DNA of 64,000 nucleotides from NCBI RefSeq assembly GCF_000738435.1, contig NZ_CP003984.1:558001-622000 (forward strand), written 5' to 3'. Within the stretch, counting starts at the first letter, position 1, and the number at the start of each line of letters is the position of its first letter. Position numbers and translations under genes: made by a program. Positions 46,040 to 55,053 of this stretch are shown here, piece after piece. A model generated the notes under the pieces. It saw only the letters and a program-made list of their open reading frames with translations, searched no databases and was not told the DNA's origin. Origin of the DNA: Planktomarina temperata RCA23. GTDB taxonomy: Bacteria; Pseudomonadota; Alphaproteobacteria; Rhodobacterales; Rhodobacteraceae.

Positions 46040-46984
46040 TCATGCCTGCGCCTCTTTTGCAGCTTGGCGCCTGTTGCGCATCAATATATCCATGGCCGCC
46101 ATGCGCACTGCCACACCCATCTCAACCTGTTCTTGTATGACGCTGCGGTTCAAATCGTCGGCGATTTCCCCGTCGATTTCAACGCCGCGGTTCATTGGGC
46201 CTGGGTGCATAACAATGGCATCTGGCTTGGCGTGGCTCAGTTTCTCAGCATTCAAACCATAGCGGTGATAATATTCGCGTTCGGAGGGGATGAAGCCGCC
46301 GTCCATACGCTCGCGTTGCAGGCGCAGCATCATCACCACATCCACATCCTTCAAACCCTCTTGCATATCGTGAAAGACTTCCGCACCAAACTCGCCAATT
46401 CCCGCCGGCATCAGCGTTGCTGGGCCGATAAGGCGAATGCGGTTTTCCATTTTGCCCAGCAAAATGAGGTTAGAGCGGGCCACGCGGCTGTGGGCAATAT
46501 CGCCGCAAATGGCGATGTTGAGGCGATGCAAGCGGCCTTTGGATCGGCGGATAGTGAGCGCATCCAGCAGGGCTTGCGTGGGGTGTTCATGCCGCCCGTC
46601 CCCAGCGTTGAGCACCGCGCAATTGACTTTCTGCGCCAAGAGATCGACGGCGCCAGAATGCGGATGGCGCACCACCAGAAGATCGGGGTGCATGGCATTG
46701 AGTGTCAGCGCTGTATCAATGAGGGTCTCACCTTTTTTGATTGAGCTGGCTTGCATGGCCATATTCATCACATCCGCCCCCAATCTCTTGCCTGCTATTT
46801 CAAAGCTGGCTTGAGTGCGGGTTGAGTTTTCGAAAAACATATTGATCTGAGTGCAGCCAGCCAGGGCTTTACTGTCGCGCGCACGGGATCTGTTTTGATC
46901 GGCGTAATCATCTGCCAAATCCAATATTTCGGTGATGCTTTGGGGATGTAGGGGTTCTATCCCCAATAGATGCTGAAGCTGCAT
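46040..46984 (-). CDS. pyrB: Aspartate carbamoyltransferase catalytic subunit
   Basis: 314 aa. Condenses carbamoyl phosphate and aspartate in pyrimidine synthesis. The carbamoyl-phosphate loop F-F-E-N-S-T-R-T-Q is near residue 48, followed by S-S-x-K-K-G-E-T, H-P-T-Q-A-L-L-D near 130 and M-H-P-G-P-M-N-R-G near 265. The start at 46984 has GGAGAGG nearby; the frame is open upstream to 47047 without a ribosome site. No pyrI regulatory gene is seen, in line with a PyrB-PyrC' complex. Confidence 0.95.
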   Translation of the reverse strand: MQLQHLLGIEPLHPQSITEILDLADDYADQNRSRARDSKALAGCTQINMFFENSTRTQASFEIAGKRLGADVMNMAMQASSIKKGETLIDTALTLNAMHPDLLVVRHPHSGAVDLLAQKVNCAVLNAGDGRHEHPTQALLDALTIRRSKGRLHRLNIAICGDIAHSRVARSNLILLGKMENRIRLIGPATLMPAGIGEFGAEVFHDMQEGLKDVDVVMMLRLQRERMDGGFIPSEREYYHRYGLNAEKLSHAKPDAIVMHPGPMNRGVEIDGEIADDLNRSVIQEQVEMGVAVRMAAMDILMRNRRQAAKEAQA

Positions 46985-47143
46985 ATAGACCTCTCCGGTT
47001 GGCGTTTTATAGAAAGAGTGGCCGCCCACGGCAAGGGCAGGGGGCAAGGAAATGTCATTTGAGCCTGAGGCGGGTTATTTTTGACGCGCTGCGTCACTGA
47101 TTGAATGATTTACCTTCCTCTCAGAAGGGCATAGTTTGAGGCC

Positions 47144-47956
47144 ATGGATCAATTGGATTGGCATATGGCACGCGCCGCGTTGCAGTGGCAGGCAGAGCTC
47201 GGAGTGAGCGATGCCGTGGGTGATGTGCCCATTGACCGCTATGAGGTGCCGGCGCAAAACCCCAAACGATCCACTGCAGCGGCGGCACCCACCGGGGCGC
47301 CACAGGCTGCGGAGCGGCCTCCGGCTGTGATGGCAGCCGCGCCGGCTGTGGACCCTGTTGCACTGGCCGAAGAGGCTGCAGCTGCGGCGGGGGATTTGCC
47401 GGCGTTGAAACTTGCGCTGCAAAATTTTTCGCATTGTGATTTGCGCCGCGGAGCCCGCAATTTGGTGTTTGGTGGGGGCAGGGCTGGGGCTCGGGTGATG
47501 ATCTTGGAAGATGCGCCCGGGCGGGCGGAGGATCTGCAAGGTCTGCCTTTTGCCGGCCCGGCCGGTCAATTGCTGGGCAAAATGTGCGCCGCTATTGGTT
47601 TGGATCGGGCCGAGGAGGTCTATGCAGCCTCCGTGATTCCTTGGCGCCCACCGCAGGACCGAGAGGCCAGCGCGGCTGAAATCGCCATGATGCAGCCTTT
47701 CTTGCGCCGTCATATTATCTTGGCCGCGCCGCAGGTTGTCATATGTATGGGCAATATCAGTTGTCAGGCGGTTTTGGGCAAACGCGGCCTGAGCAAGCTG
47801 CGCGGAGCCTGGCAAGAGGGTTTTGCCCTGCCAGTTTTGCCGATGGTGCATCCGCAGGGCCTGTTGCGCCAGCCTAATCGGAAGAAACAGGCATGGCAGG
47901 ATTTGTTGATGCTCAAGGCTTGGCTGCGCGCGCAATCTGAAGGGGGCAAGACATGA
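47144..47956 (+). CDS. Uracil-DNA glycosylase, family 4/5-like
   Basis: 270 aa. A disordered Ala/Pro-rich N-terminus (about 40-75) precedes the glycosylase domain. Motif 1 reads L-E-D-A-P-G-x-A-E-D where most family 4 enzymes have G-E-A-P-G-x-x-E-D, followed by G-L-P-F-A-G-P-A-G-Q-L-L; motif 2 is V-H-P-Q-G-L-L-R-Q-P. The paired cysteines that hold the iron-sulfur cluster in thermophilic family 4 enzymes are not evident, so the cluster may be absent. Role: removal of uracil from DNA. Its stop overlaps moaB by four bases. Confidence 0.8.
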   Translation: MDQLDWHMARAALQWQAELGVSDAVGDVPIDRYEVPAQNPKRSTAAAAPTGAPQAAERPPAVMAAAPAVDPVALAEEAAAAAGDLPALKLALQNFSHCDLRRGARNLVFGGGRAGARVMILEDAPGRAEDLQGLPFAGPAGQLLGKMCAAIGLDRAEEVYAASVIPWRPPQDREASAAEIAMMQPFLRRHIILAAPQVVICMGNISCQAVLGKRGLSKLRGAWQEGFALPVLPMVHPQGLLRQPNRKKQAWQDLLMLKAWLRAQSEGGKT

Positions 47957-48495
47957 CCGATGCACCAGCAAAAACAGAGTTTATCGCGGTGCGCATCGCG
48001 GTTTTAACCCTGTCCGACAGCCGCAGTTTGAGTGATGATAAATCCGGCGACACGCTGGTTGCGCGCTTGCAAGCGGCCGGACATATCCTGGCCGACCGTG
48101 ACATTCTCCCCGATGATCGCGCAGCGATTGCCGAAAAATTGCGTCAATGGTCGCGCGATCCGTCTATTGATGTGGTTCTGAGCACGGGCGGCACTGGGCT
48201 CACGGGCCGTGATGTGAGCGTCGAGGCACATCGGGATGTCTATGAAAAAGAGATTGACGCGTTCTCAACTCTCTTCACCTTTGTTTCCATGCAAAAAATT
48301 GGCACATCTGCGGTTCAGAGCCGAGCAACGGGCGGTGTGGCCAATGGCACTTATATGTTTGCATTGCCGGGCAGTCCGGGCGCCTGCAAAGATGCTTGGG
48401 ACGAAATACTCGTCAAGCAATTGGATATAAGACATAAACCCTGCAATTTTGTCGAAATCATGCCGCGGCTTGATGAGCATCTGCAAAGAAAATAA
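47953..48495 (+). CDS. moaB: Molybdenum cofactor biosynthesis protein B
   Basis: 180 aa. MoaB/Mog fold that binds molybdopterin; in many bacteria it adenylates molybdopterin before molybdate insertion by MoeA. Motifs: L-T-L-S-D-S-R near the start, S-T-G-G-T-G-L-T-G-R-D in the middle and the late L-P-G-S-P-G-A-C-K-D-A-W. Second of three Moco loci in this window (moaD/E, moaB, mobA/B/moeA). Translationally coupled to the glycosylase gene. Confidence 0.93.
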   Translation: MTDAPAKTEFIAVRIAVLTLSDSRSLSDDKSGDTLVARLQAAGHILADRDILPDDRAAIAEKLRQWSRDPSIDVVLSTGGTGLTGRDVSVEAHRDVYEKEIDAFSTLFTFVSMQKIGTSAVQSRATGGVANGTYMFALPGSPGACKDAWDEILVKQLDIRHKPCNFVEIMPRLDEHLQRK

Positions 48496-48572
48496 GCCCC
48501 GCTGTCGAATCTGCGTGACGCGGAGAAGTTTTGTACTAGAACAACTGTAATGATGATCGAGAGGGCTGTCGT

Positions 48573-50030
48573 ATGCGGTTTCTACGCAAAAGTTTAATGG
48601 GGTTGTTCTTACTGGCGGCGACTCTGGCGCTGTTTGCCTATGCCATCATGATGGTTCGGGGCGCGATTGAGAACAAAGGTGACGATCAGCGGCGCGGTGG
48701 CGGTGGTCGTGAGAGAGTTTTTGCAGTGAATGCCGTGCCCTTTGAGCCGGGCCAGCATATTCCGGTCCTACAGGTCTTTGGCGAGGTGCAAAGCCAGCGT
48801 AGCCTTGATATTCGGCCGGCGGTTGGCGGAACGGTCATTGAGTTGCACCCGAATTTTCAAAATGGCGGTTCTGTTTTGGAGGGCGATGTACTCCTGAGAA
48901 TTGATCCGTCAAATGCACAAACCGCCTTGGCTTTGGTACAGGCCGATATGGCCGATGCTCAAGCGGATTTGCGAGAGGCGATGCGGGCGCTAGACTTGGC
49001 CAAGGATGAGATCAGCGCCGCGCAAGAGCAAGCCGCCCTGCGCCAAAAAGCATTGGCCCGGCAACAAGATCTCGTGACCCGTGGGGTCGGCACTGCGGCC
49101 TCTGTGGAGGCTGCGGAACTGGCTGCTTCCTCGGCACGCCAATCCGTTCTGGCGCGGCGCCAAGCTTTGCAGGCCGCTGAGGCGCGTTTGGATCAAGCGC
49201 GTGCGCGGGTCATGCGGGTGGATATTTCTTTGGCGGAAGCGGAGCGCAATGTGCGTGACACCGTTGTACGCGCGGCCTTTTCTGGGCTGCTGGCCAATGT
49301 CACTGTTCTGCAGGGCGGAACTGTGACCAACAATGAAAAAATTGGTCAATTGGTGGATCCATTGGCTCTGGAAGTGGCCTTTCGTGTGAGTACCTCCCAG
49401 CATCGGCGACTGCTCGATGATGCGGGCAAGTTGCGGGCTGCTGAGGTCTCGGTGACGCTGGATCTGCTCGGCGCGGAGATGAGCTCCAGCGGCCAGATCA
49501 CCCGCGAAGCTGCTGTCGTGGGCGAAGGTTTGACTGGGCGGTTGCTCTTTGCCAGCCTTGCAACCTCCAAGGGTCTGCGGCCGGGTGATTTTGTGACTGT
49601 AAACATAACGGAGCCCGCCTTGAATTGGGTTGCCCGCCTGCCGGCCACGGCCGTGAGCGGGAATAACAAGGTTCTGGTTGTGGGCGAAGATGAGCGCCTG
49701 TCGGAGGCCGATGTGACCCTTGTGCGCCGTCAGGGGGATGATGTTTTGGTGCGCTCGCGTGAGCTGAACGGAGCGCAAATTGTAGCGGAACGATCCCCAT
49801 TGCTGGGTGCGGGCATCAAGGTGCGCGTGTTGAGCGCTGAGGGAAAAGCGCCACAGGCGGCCCCAGAGACCATCGCGCTTGATCCAGAGCGGCGGGCCAA
49901 GTTGATTGCCTTTGTCGAGGGCAACAAACGCATGCCCAAACAGGCCAAGGAGCGGGTCTTGGCGCAGTTGCAAGAGCCCGAAGTGCGCAAAGAATTGGTT
50001 GAGCGGCTGGAAGGCCGGATGGGGGGATAA
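48573..50030 (+). CDS. RND efflux periplasmic adaptor (membrane fusion protein)
   Basis: 485 aa. N-terminal membrane helix (about 8-30), a Gly/Arg-rich linker, split lipoyl domain (V-G-G-T-V-I-E-L-H and the later F-S-G-L-L-A-N-V), a long alpha-hairpin of about 110 residues with Ala/Gln heptads (about 110-220), then beta-barrel domains. An unusual C-terminal tail of about 50 residues with P-E-R-R-A-K-L-I-A-F-V-E-G-N-K-R-M-P follows. GAGAGG precedes the ATG. Four bases before the RND pump gene. No TolC-type channel gene is in the window. Confidence 0.92.
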   Translation: MRFLRKSLMGLFLLAATLALFAYAIMMVRGAIENKGDDQRRGGGGRERVFAVNAVPFEPGQHIPVLQVFGEVQSQRSLDIRPAVGGTVIELHPNFQNGGSVLEGDVLLRIDPSNAQTALALVQADMADAQADLREAMRALDLAKDEISAAQEQAALRQKALARQQDLVTRGVGTAASVEAAELAASSARQSVLARRQALQAAEARLDQARARVMRVDISLAEAERNVRDTVVRAAFSGLLANVTVLQGGTVTNNEKIGQLVDPLALEVAFRVSTSQHRRLLDDAGKLRAAEVSVTLDLLGAEMSSSGQITREAAVVGEGLTGRLLFASLATSKGLRPGDFVTVNITEPALNWVARLPATAVSGNNKVLVVGEDERLSEADVTLVRRQGDDVLVRSRELNGAQIVAERSPLLGAGIKVRVLSAEGKAPQAAPETIALDPERRAKLIAFVEGNKRMPKQAKERVLAQLQEPEVRKELVERLEGRMGG

Positions 50031-50033
50031 GGG

Positions 50034-53000
50034 ATGTCTGTGATACGCACCGCCACTGGCGGGATTTTATCTTACATGACCCGACATCGCACCGCGGCAA
50101 ACCTTTTCTTGCTTATTATGCTGGTCGCCGGGGCTGTTTCTTTTCCGCAAATGCGGGCGCAGTTTTTTCCCGATGTGATTATTGACCGCGTCACGGTCAG
50201 CGTGCGGTGGGATGGCGCTGGACCGGAGGATGTTGACCGGGCAATTGTGCAGGTGGTTGAACCGGCGTTGCTTGGGATTGAAGGGGTGAACAGCACCTCT
50301 GCCACCTCCTCGGAAGGCTCTGCGCGGATTACCATGGAATTTGAGCCCGGCTGGGATATGGCCCGTGGCACCGATGATGCCCAAATCGCCGTTGATTCCG
50401 TCGCCAACCAGTTCCCCGATGATGCTGATGATCCAAAAGTCACCCGTGGGGTCTGGCGCGACCGGGTCACAGATGTGGTGATCTCCGGTCCGGTTGGGGT
50501 GGCGCAATTGGCTCTATTTGCCGATGAGTTCGTCACAAGGCTTTTCGCCGCAGGCGTGACCCGCACCACTATTCGCGGCGTGGCTGCGGGCTCAACCATC
50601 GTGGAAGTCGACAGCTTGTCGCTTATTCGTCATGACGTGAGCATGGCACAGATCGCCAGTGCCATCGCTGAGGAAGCTGAGGCGGATCCCGCAGGCGATG
50701 TGGCCGGGAGTGCGCGCATTCGTACAGGGATCGCCAAACGCAGCGCCCGGGATATCAGGCAGATTGTCTTGCGTTCCAATGCCGATGGCTCGTCGCTCAC
50801 CGTGGGCGATGTGGCGCGGGTGACGGAAGAGGGGGTTGACCGAGATCGCGCCTATTTCGTGGGCGCGGCGTCGGCCATTTCCATCCGCATTGACCGCTCT
50901 GATCAGGGCGACGCGATTGAAATCCAGGAGCAGGTTCAAACCACCGCTGCTGCGATGATGGAATCCTTGCCCCCTGATGTGAATGTCGAATTGATCCGCA
51001 CCCGATCAGAGGCGATTTCTGCGCGGCTGGCCATGCTGTTGGAAAATGGCCTTCAAGGGCTTGGGCTTGTGCTTTTGCTGTTATTTTTGTTTTTGAATGT
51101 GCGCACGGCCTTTTGGGTGGCCGCAGGAATTCCGGCGGCTATGGCGGCGGCTTTGGCGCTGATGTATCTGTCAGGGCTGACGATCAATATGATCTCGCTT
51201 TTTGCTTTGATCATTACCCTTGGGATTGTGGTCGATGATGCCATTGTTGTGGGGGAACACGCAGATTTTCGCGCGCGTGTTTTGGGGGAAAGCCCTGTCG
51301 TGGCGGCGGAGAATGCAGCCAAGCGCATGTTCACCCCGGTATTTTCGGCAACGCTGACGACCGTCATCGCCTTTTTTGGCTTGGTGGCGATTGGTGGGCG
51401 GTTTGGGGATTTGATTGCCGATATTCCTTTTACCGTCATCGTGGTTTTGATTGCCTCGCTAGCCGAATGCTTTTTGGTTTTGCCCCATCACATGGCGCAT
51501 TCTATTTCCGTCGGCTCACGGATCCGTTGGTATGACATGCCGTCACACTTCATGAACTACCTGCTGGATCAATTTAAGTTCTACCTGTTCCGCCCGTTTA
51601 TCAGATTTGTCATTTGGGCGCGATATCCGGTGTTTGCAGCTGTGGTGGTGGCCTTGGCCAGTCAAGCGGTGCTGTTCATCAATGGGGATGTGCAATGGCG
51701 GTTTTTCAACGCTCCTGAGCGCGGCTCGGTGACGGGTAATTTCGCGATGGCCCCGGGGGCAACGCGGGAAGATTCCCTTGAGCAAATGCGCGCGTTTCAA
51801 ACGGCTGTAGAAGCCGTTGGCGCGCAATATGAGGAGAAATATGGCCGCAATCCAGTGGATTTCTCCATGGCCGAAATTGGGGGCAATACCGGCCGTGGCT
51901 TGGCGGGCGCTGATACCAAAGATGCCGATCAATTGGGCTCCATTGCCGTTGAGTTGATTGATGCGGATTTGCGGCCCTATTCGTCCTTTGCCTTTGTCGC
52001 GGATTTGCAAGATGCGGTGATTAGGCATCCTCGGGTGGAGACGATTAGCTTTCGCGGTTGGCGCTCCGGTCCGGGCGGCGATGCGCTCGATGTGCAATTT
52101 TCCGGGGCTGATGCGCGCCGACTTAAAGCCGCCTCTGAGGCCTTGCAAACCGCTTTGGCACGATATCCAGAAGTCTCAGCTGTTGAAGACACGCTCTCCT
52201 ACGACAAAGAGGAATTGGTGTTGGAGTTGACGCCGCAGGGGCAATCTTTGGGGCTTACCATCGACACATTGGGCCGGGTGTTGCGCAATCGCCTCAATGG
52301 GATTGAGGCGGCGAGCTTCCCCGATGGGCCGCGCTCGGCCACGATCCGTGTGGAATTGCCGGCCGGTGAATTGACGGCTGATTTCACCGATCGCATGCTG
52401 ATCCGCACACCGAACGGGGGCTATGTGCCGCTGGCAGATATTGTCACCGTGCAGCAGCGCACCGGTTTTTCAACGGTGCGGCGTGAGAATGGCATCCAGG
52501 TGATTTCTGTGACGGGCGATATTTCTGAGGATGACCCGGCGCGCGCGCAGGCGATTGTGGCGGAATTGGAAGAAACAGTTTTGCCAAAAATCGCTGAGGA
52601 AACTCAAGTTGCCTTTACCTTGGCTGGATTGGCGGAACAGGAAGATGATTTCCGCAATGACGCCACACGGGGTTTGATTTTGACCTTGGCCGGGATCTTC
52701 ATGACTTTGGCTTGGATTTTCTCCAGCTGGACACGCCCCTTGGTGGTGATGGCCATTATTCCGTTTGGCTTGATCGGGACGATTTATGGCCATTGGTGGT
52801 ATGACATCCCGCTTTCGCTGTTTTCTGTGGTTGGGTTGATTGGCATGGTGGGGATTATCATCAACGATTCCATTGTTTTGGTGACGACGATTGATGAATA
52901 TTCCAAAGAGCGGGGCCTATTTCCAGCGATTGTCGATGGGGTAACAGATCGGTTAAGACCGGTGTTGTTGACGACATTGACCACGGTGCTCGGCCTGTCC

Positions 53001-53426
53001 CCTTTGCTTTACGAAACCTCGTCACAAGCGCAGTTTCTCAAGCCAACGGTGATAACCTTAGTCTATGGGCTTGGGTTTGGGGTGATCTTAGTATTGATCG
53101 TCGTGCCAGCCTTGATGGCGATGCAAGCGGATGTGGGCGCGCAGGTGGCGAGCGTCAAACGGGCCCTGCGCGGCCTCTGGCGTGGCCGCGGACCGCGCTT
53201 GCCCGTTGTTGCAGCGCTCATCAGCCTGACCGCCCTTTTCGCCGCGACCCTTGGGGCGGTGATCGTGAGTGGAGGGGTGCCGCAGTTTTGGATGGGGTTG
53301 CCATTGGCGGCCCATCTGTCGCCCTTGCCATTTGGGCTTTCGCTATTTTTGAGCGGCTCAGCGCTCGTTGTGTTGTTGCTTTACGCGGTGTCAGCCGTGA
53401 TCTTTGCGCGGAATTTGCGGCGCTAG
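50034..53426 (+). CDS. RND-family efflux pump, inner-membrane subunit
   Basis: 1130 aa, with two repeats each of one plus five helices and large periplasmic loops, as in AcrB/HAE1 pumps. The fourth helix has G-I-V-V-D-D-A-I-V-V-G-E with the Asp pair of the proton relay. In the second half the matching helix reads G-I-I-I-N-D-S-I-V-L-V. A C-terminal extension of about 90 residues adds two more hydrophobic segments beyond the normal end. Works with the adaptor gene before it. Substrate not predictable. It converges with the DsbD-N gene with a four-base overlap at the ends. Confidence 0.94.
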   Translation: MSVIRTATGGILSYMTRHRTAANLFLLIMLVAGAVSFPQMRAQFFPDVIIDRVTVSVRWDGAGPEDVDRAIVQVVEPALLGIEGVNSTSATSSEGSARITMEFEPGWDMARGTDDAQIAVDSVANQFPDDADDPKVTRGVWRDRVTDVVISGPVGVAQLALFADEFVTRLFAAGVTRTTIRGVAAGSTIVEVDSLSLIRHDVSMAQIASAIAEEAEADPAGDVAGSARIRTGIAKRSARDIRQIVLRSNADGSSLTVGDVARVTEEGVDRDRAYFVGAASAISIRIDRSDQGDAIEIQEQVQTTAAAMMESLPPDVNVELIRTRSEAISARLAMLLENGLQGLGLVLLLLFLFLNVRTAFWVAAGIPAAMAAALALMYLSGLTINMISLFALIITLGIVVDDAIVVGEHADFRARVLGESPVVAAENAAKRMFTPVFSATLTTVIAFFGLVAIGGRFGDLIADIPFTVIVVLIASLAECFLVLPHHMAHSISVGSRIRWYDMPSHFMNYLLDQFKFYLFRPFIRFVIWARYPVFAAVVVALASQAVLFINGDVQWRFFNAPERGSVTGNFAMAPGATREDSLEQMRAFQTAVEAVGAQYEEKYGRNPVDFSMAEIGGNTGRGLAGADTKDADQLGSIAVELIDADLRPYSSFAFVADLQDAVIRHPRVETISFRGWRSGPGGDALDVQFSGADARRLKAASEALQTALARYPEVSAVEDTLSYDKEELVLELTPQGQSLGLTIDTLGRVLRNRLNGIEAASFPDGPRSATIRVELPAGELTADFTDRMLIRTPNGGYVPLADIVTVQQRTGFSTVRRENGIQVISVTGDISEDDPARAQAIVAELEETVLPKIAEETQVAFTLAGLAEQEDDFRNDATRGLILTLAGIFMTLAWIFSSWTRPLVVMAIIPFGLIGTIYGHWWYDIPLSLFSVVGLIGMVGIIINDSIVLVTTIDEYSKERGLFPAIVDGVTDRLRPVLLTTLTTVLGLSPLLYETSSQAQFLKPTVITLVYGLGFGVILVLIVVPALMAMQADVGAQVASVKRALRGLWRGRGPRLPVVAALISLTALFAATLGAVIVSGGVPQFWMGLPLAAHLSPLPFGLSLFLSGSALVVLLLYAVSAVIFARNLRR

Positions 53427-54217
53427 GCGCCCAGGCAGCCACGATATTCGGTGGCTCCGTCGGGCGCAAAGAGCGTGGTTGTCACCCCGTCGCGCCCGAT
53501 GGCCACGGGCTGACCCGTGGGGGTCATGATTTGGGCGGTGACATTCAACCGCCCATCGCGCAGCTCAAGCTTGGGCGTTTTGACCCAAAGACGCGGGTTG
53601 TCCAGTTCAATGGCCGCATTGTCAAAGGCGCGATCGGGGGATGGCAAAACAATCTTTAGCTCCATGCCATCGTCTGCTGCTGAAAAAGCGCAGGTGATCT
53701 GACCCGCGCCGGGTTTTGGCACAACGGCGCGTGCGGCTTTAATCAGAAGGTCAACAGGCGCCTGTGCGGATAATTGCGCGGACAGATCAAGCGTAACAGG
53801 GATGCACAGCTCCCGGCACACACCGATCTCAATACGCCCGATCAAGGTGATGTCTGCAGCGCGGTCCACGGAGAGTTGCACCGGAAAAATGACCTGCTCT
53901 TCATATCCGATGTTGCGGCTGCTCCCGAGCCACGAAATTTCTGGCGTTGGGTAAAAAACCTCGAAGGCCTGAACACCCACAGATTGAGAAAAATCAAAGC
54001 GCGGCGGGATGCCACTGTCTCCCGGCTGGCGCCAATAGGTTTTCCACCCCGGCGCCATATTGAGTTGAAGCGCCGCCATATGGATGCCATCCTCAGTGCG
54101 CCATCCTGGCCGCAATTCGGCCTGCAAAATATCGTCCAGATCCTGTGCGAGGGCGGCAGGGGCGAGGCAAAAAGCGCAGAGGAGGAATGTGGTGATGCGG
54201 TGCACAGTGTGTTTCAT
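53423..54217 (-). CDS. Periplasmic DsbD N-terminal-domain-like protein
   Basis: 264 aa. Signal peptide of about 24 residues ending A-L-A-Q. The rest resembles the immunoglobulin-like DsbD-alpha domain: Y-W-R-Q-P-G-D-S-G-I-P-P near 61 and the redox-like pair C134 and C138 in G-V-C-R-E-L-C-I-P. Stand-alone forms occur in alphaproteobacteria; they may pass electrons from CcdA/ScsB-type proteins to periplasmic targets. AAGGAA precedes the ATG at 54217, while the upstream frame is not supported. Confidence 0.8.
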   Translation of the reverse strand: MKHTVHRITTFLLCAFCLAPAALAQDLDDILQAELRPGWRTEDGIHMAALQLNMAPGWKTYWRQPGDSGIPPRFDFSQSVGVQAFEVFYPTPEISWLGSSRNIGYEEQVIFPVQLSVDRAADITLIGRIEIGVCRELCIPVTLDLSAQLSAQAPVDLLIKAARAVVPKPGAGQITCAFSAADDGMELKIVLPSPDRAFDNAAIELDNPRLWVKTPKLELRDGRLNVTAQIMTPTGQPVAIGRDGVTTTLFAPDGATEYRGCLGA

Positions 54218-54395
54218 GGGGTTCCTTCTAACGTATTTACGCTGAAATACGAACTCACTTTTTATTGAGCAAGCCCGTCTTCGCAAGTGTCCGCGCCAGC
54301 TGGCAGGTGGCACAATTTGGCGCAGGCCGCCAGGGTACAGAAAAATCTCAGTGACAGCACTTGTTGTTTTGCTCTTTCCTATTCATGTTCTTGGC

Positions 54396-54965
54396 ATGAC
54401 TGACGCGCAGACGACTCTTGTTGGAAAACTCTTGGTGGCCATGCCGGGCATGGGTGATCCGCGATTTGAGCATTCGGTCGTCTATATCAGCGCCCATTCC
54501 GAGGATGGCGCCATGGGGCTCATTGTGAATAAGGCCAATGCGGCCTTAGATCTAAAAGCGCTTCTTGGGCATCTCGATATCCCCATCGGCGCTTTTACCC
54601 CGCAGGTTGCTGTGCATTTTGGCGGACCGGTCGAACCTTCGCGCGGGTTTTTACTGCATTCGGCAGATTATGTTGGCGATCCTGATACCCTGCGGATTGA
54701 CGACCGTTTTGCTGTGACGGCCACGGTCGATGCGATCAAAGACCTGTCGCGGGGTTTGGGGCCGAAGACCAGTTTGTTGGCGCTGGGCTATGCGGGCTGG
54801 GCGGCGGGGCAGCTGGAGGCGGAAATTCGGGCCAATGGCTGGTTGATTTGTGAGGCTGAGTTTGACTTGGTTTTCAGCCCGGACAATGGTGCCAAATGGG
54901 CGGCGGCTCTGGCCTCAATCGGGGTCGATCCAACCCTATTATCGGGGCAAGCGGGCCGGGCCTGA
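54396..54965 (+). CDS. YqgE/AlgH family protein
   Basis: 189 aa, the family size. Motifs: G-K-L-L-V-A-M-P-G-M-G-D-P-R-F at the start, S-V-V-Y-I, G-A-M-G-L-I-V-N-K and the later G-Y-A-G-W-A-A-G-Q-L-E-x-E. Biochemical role unknown in most bacteria. I use the ATG at 54396, since the longer GTG start at 54351 adds a hydrophobic lead not found in the family. Confidence 0.93.
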   Translation: MTDAQTTLVGKLLVAMPGMGDPRFEHSVVYISAHSEDGAMGLIVNKANAALDLKALLGHLDIPIGAFTPQVAVHFGGPVEPSRGFLLHSADYVGDPDTLRIDDRFAVTATVDAIKDLSRGLGPKTSLLALGYAGWAAGQLEAEIRANGWLICEAEFDLVFSPDNGAKWAAALASIGVDPTLLSGQAGRA

Positions 54966-55053
54966 CGCGGCGTTTCGGCCGATAGCTATTTCCTTGTGCC
55001 AGCGGCTTGGGTAAGACGCTTTTAATAGATTACTGCCATCCTTGGAGTTCCTC

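Noticed and set aside
47075-47971. 298-codon minus-strand frame
   Set aside because: Antisense to the uracil-DNA glycosylase; Arg/His/Gln-rich composition typical of a shadow frame.
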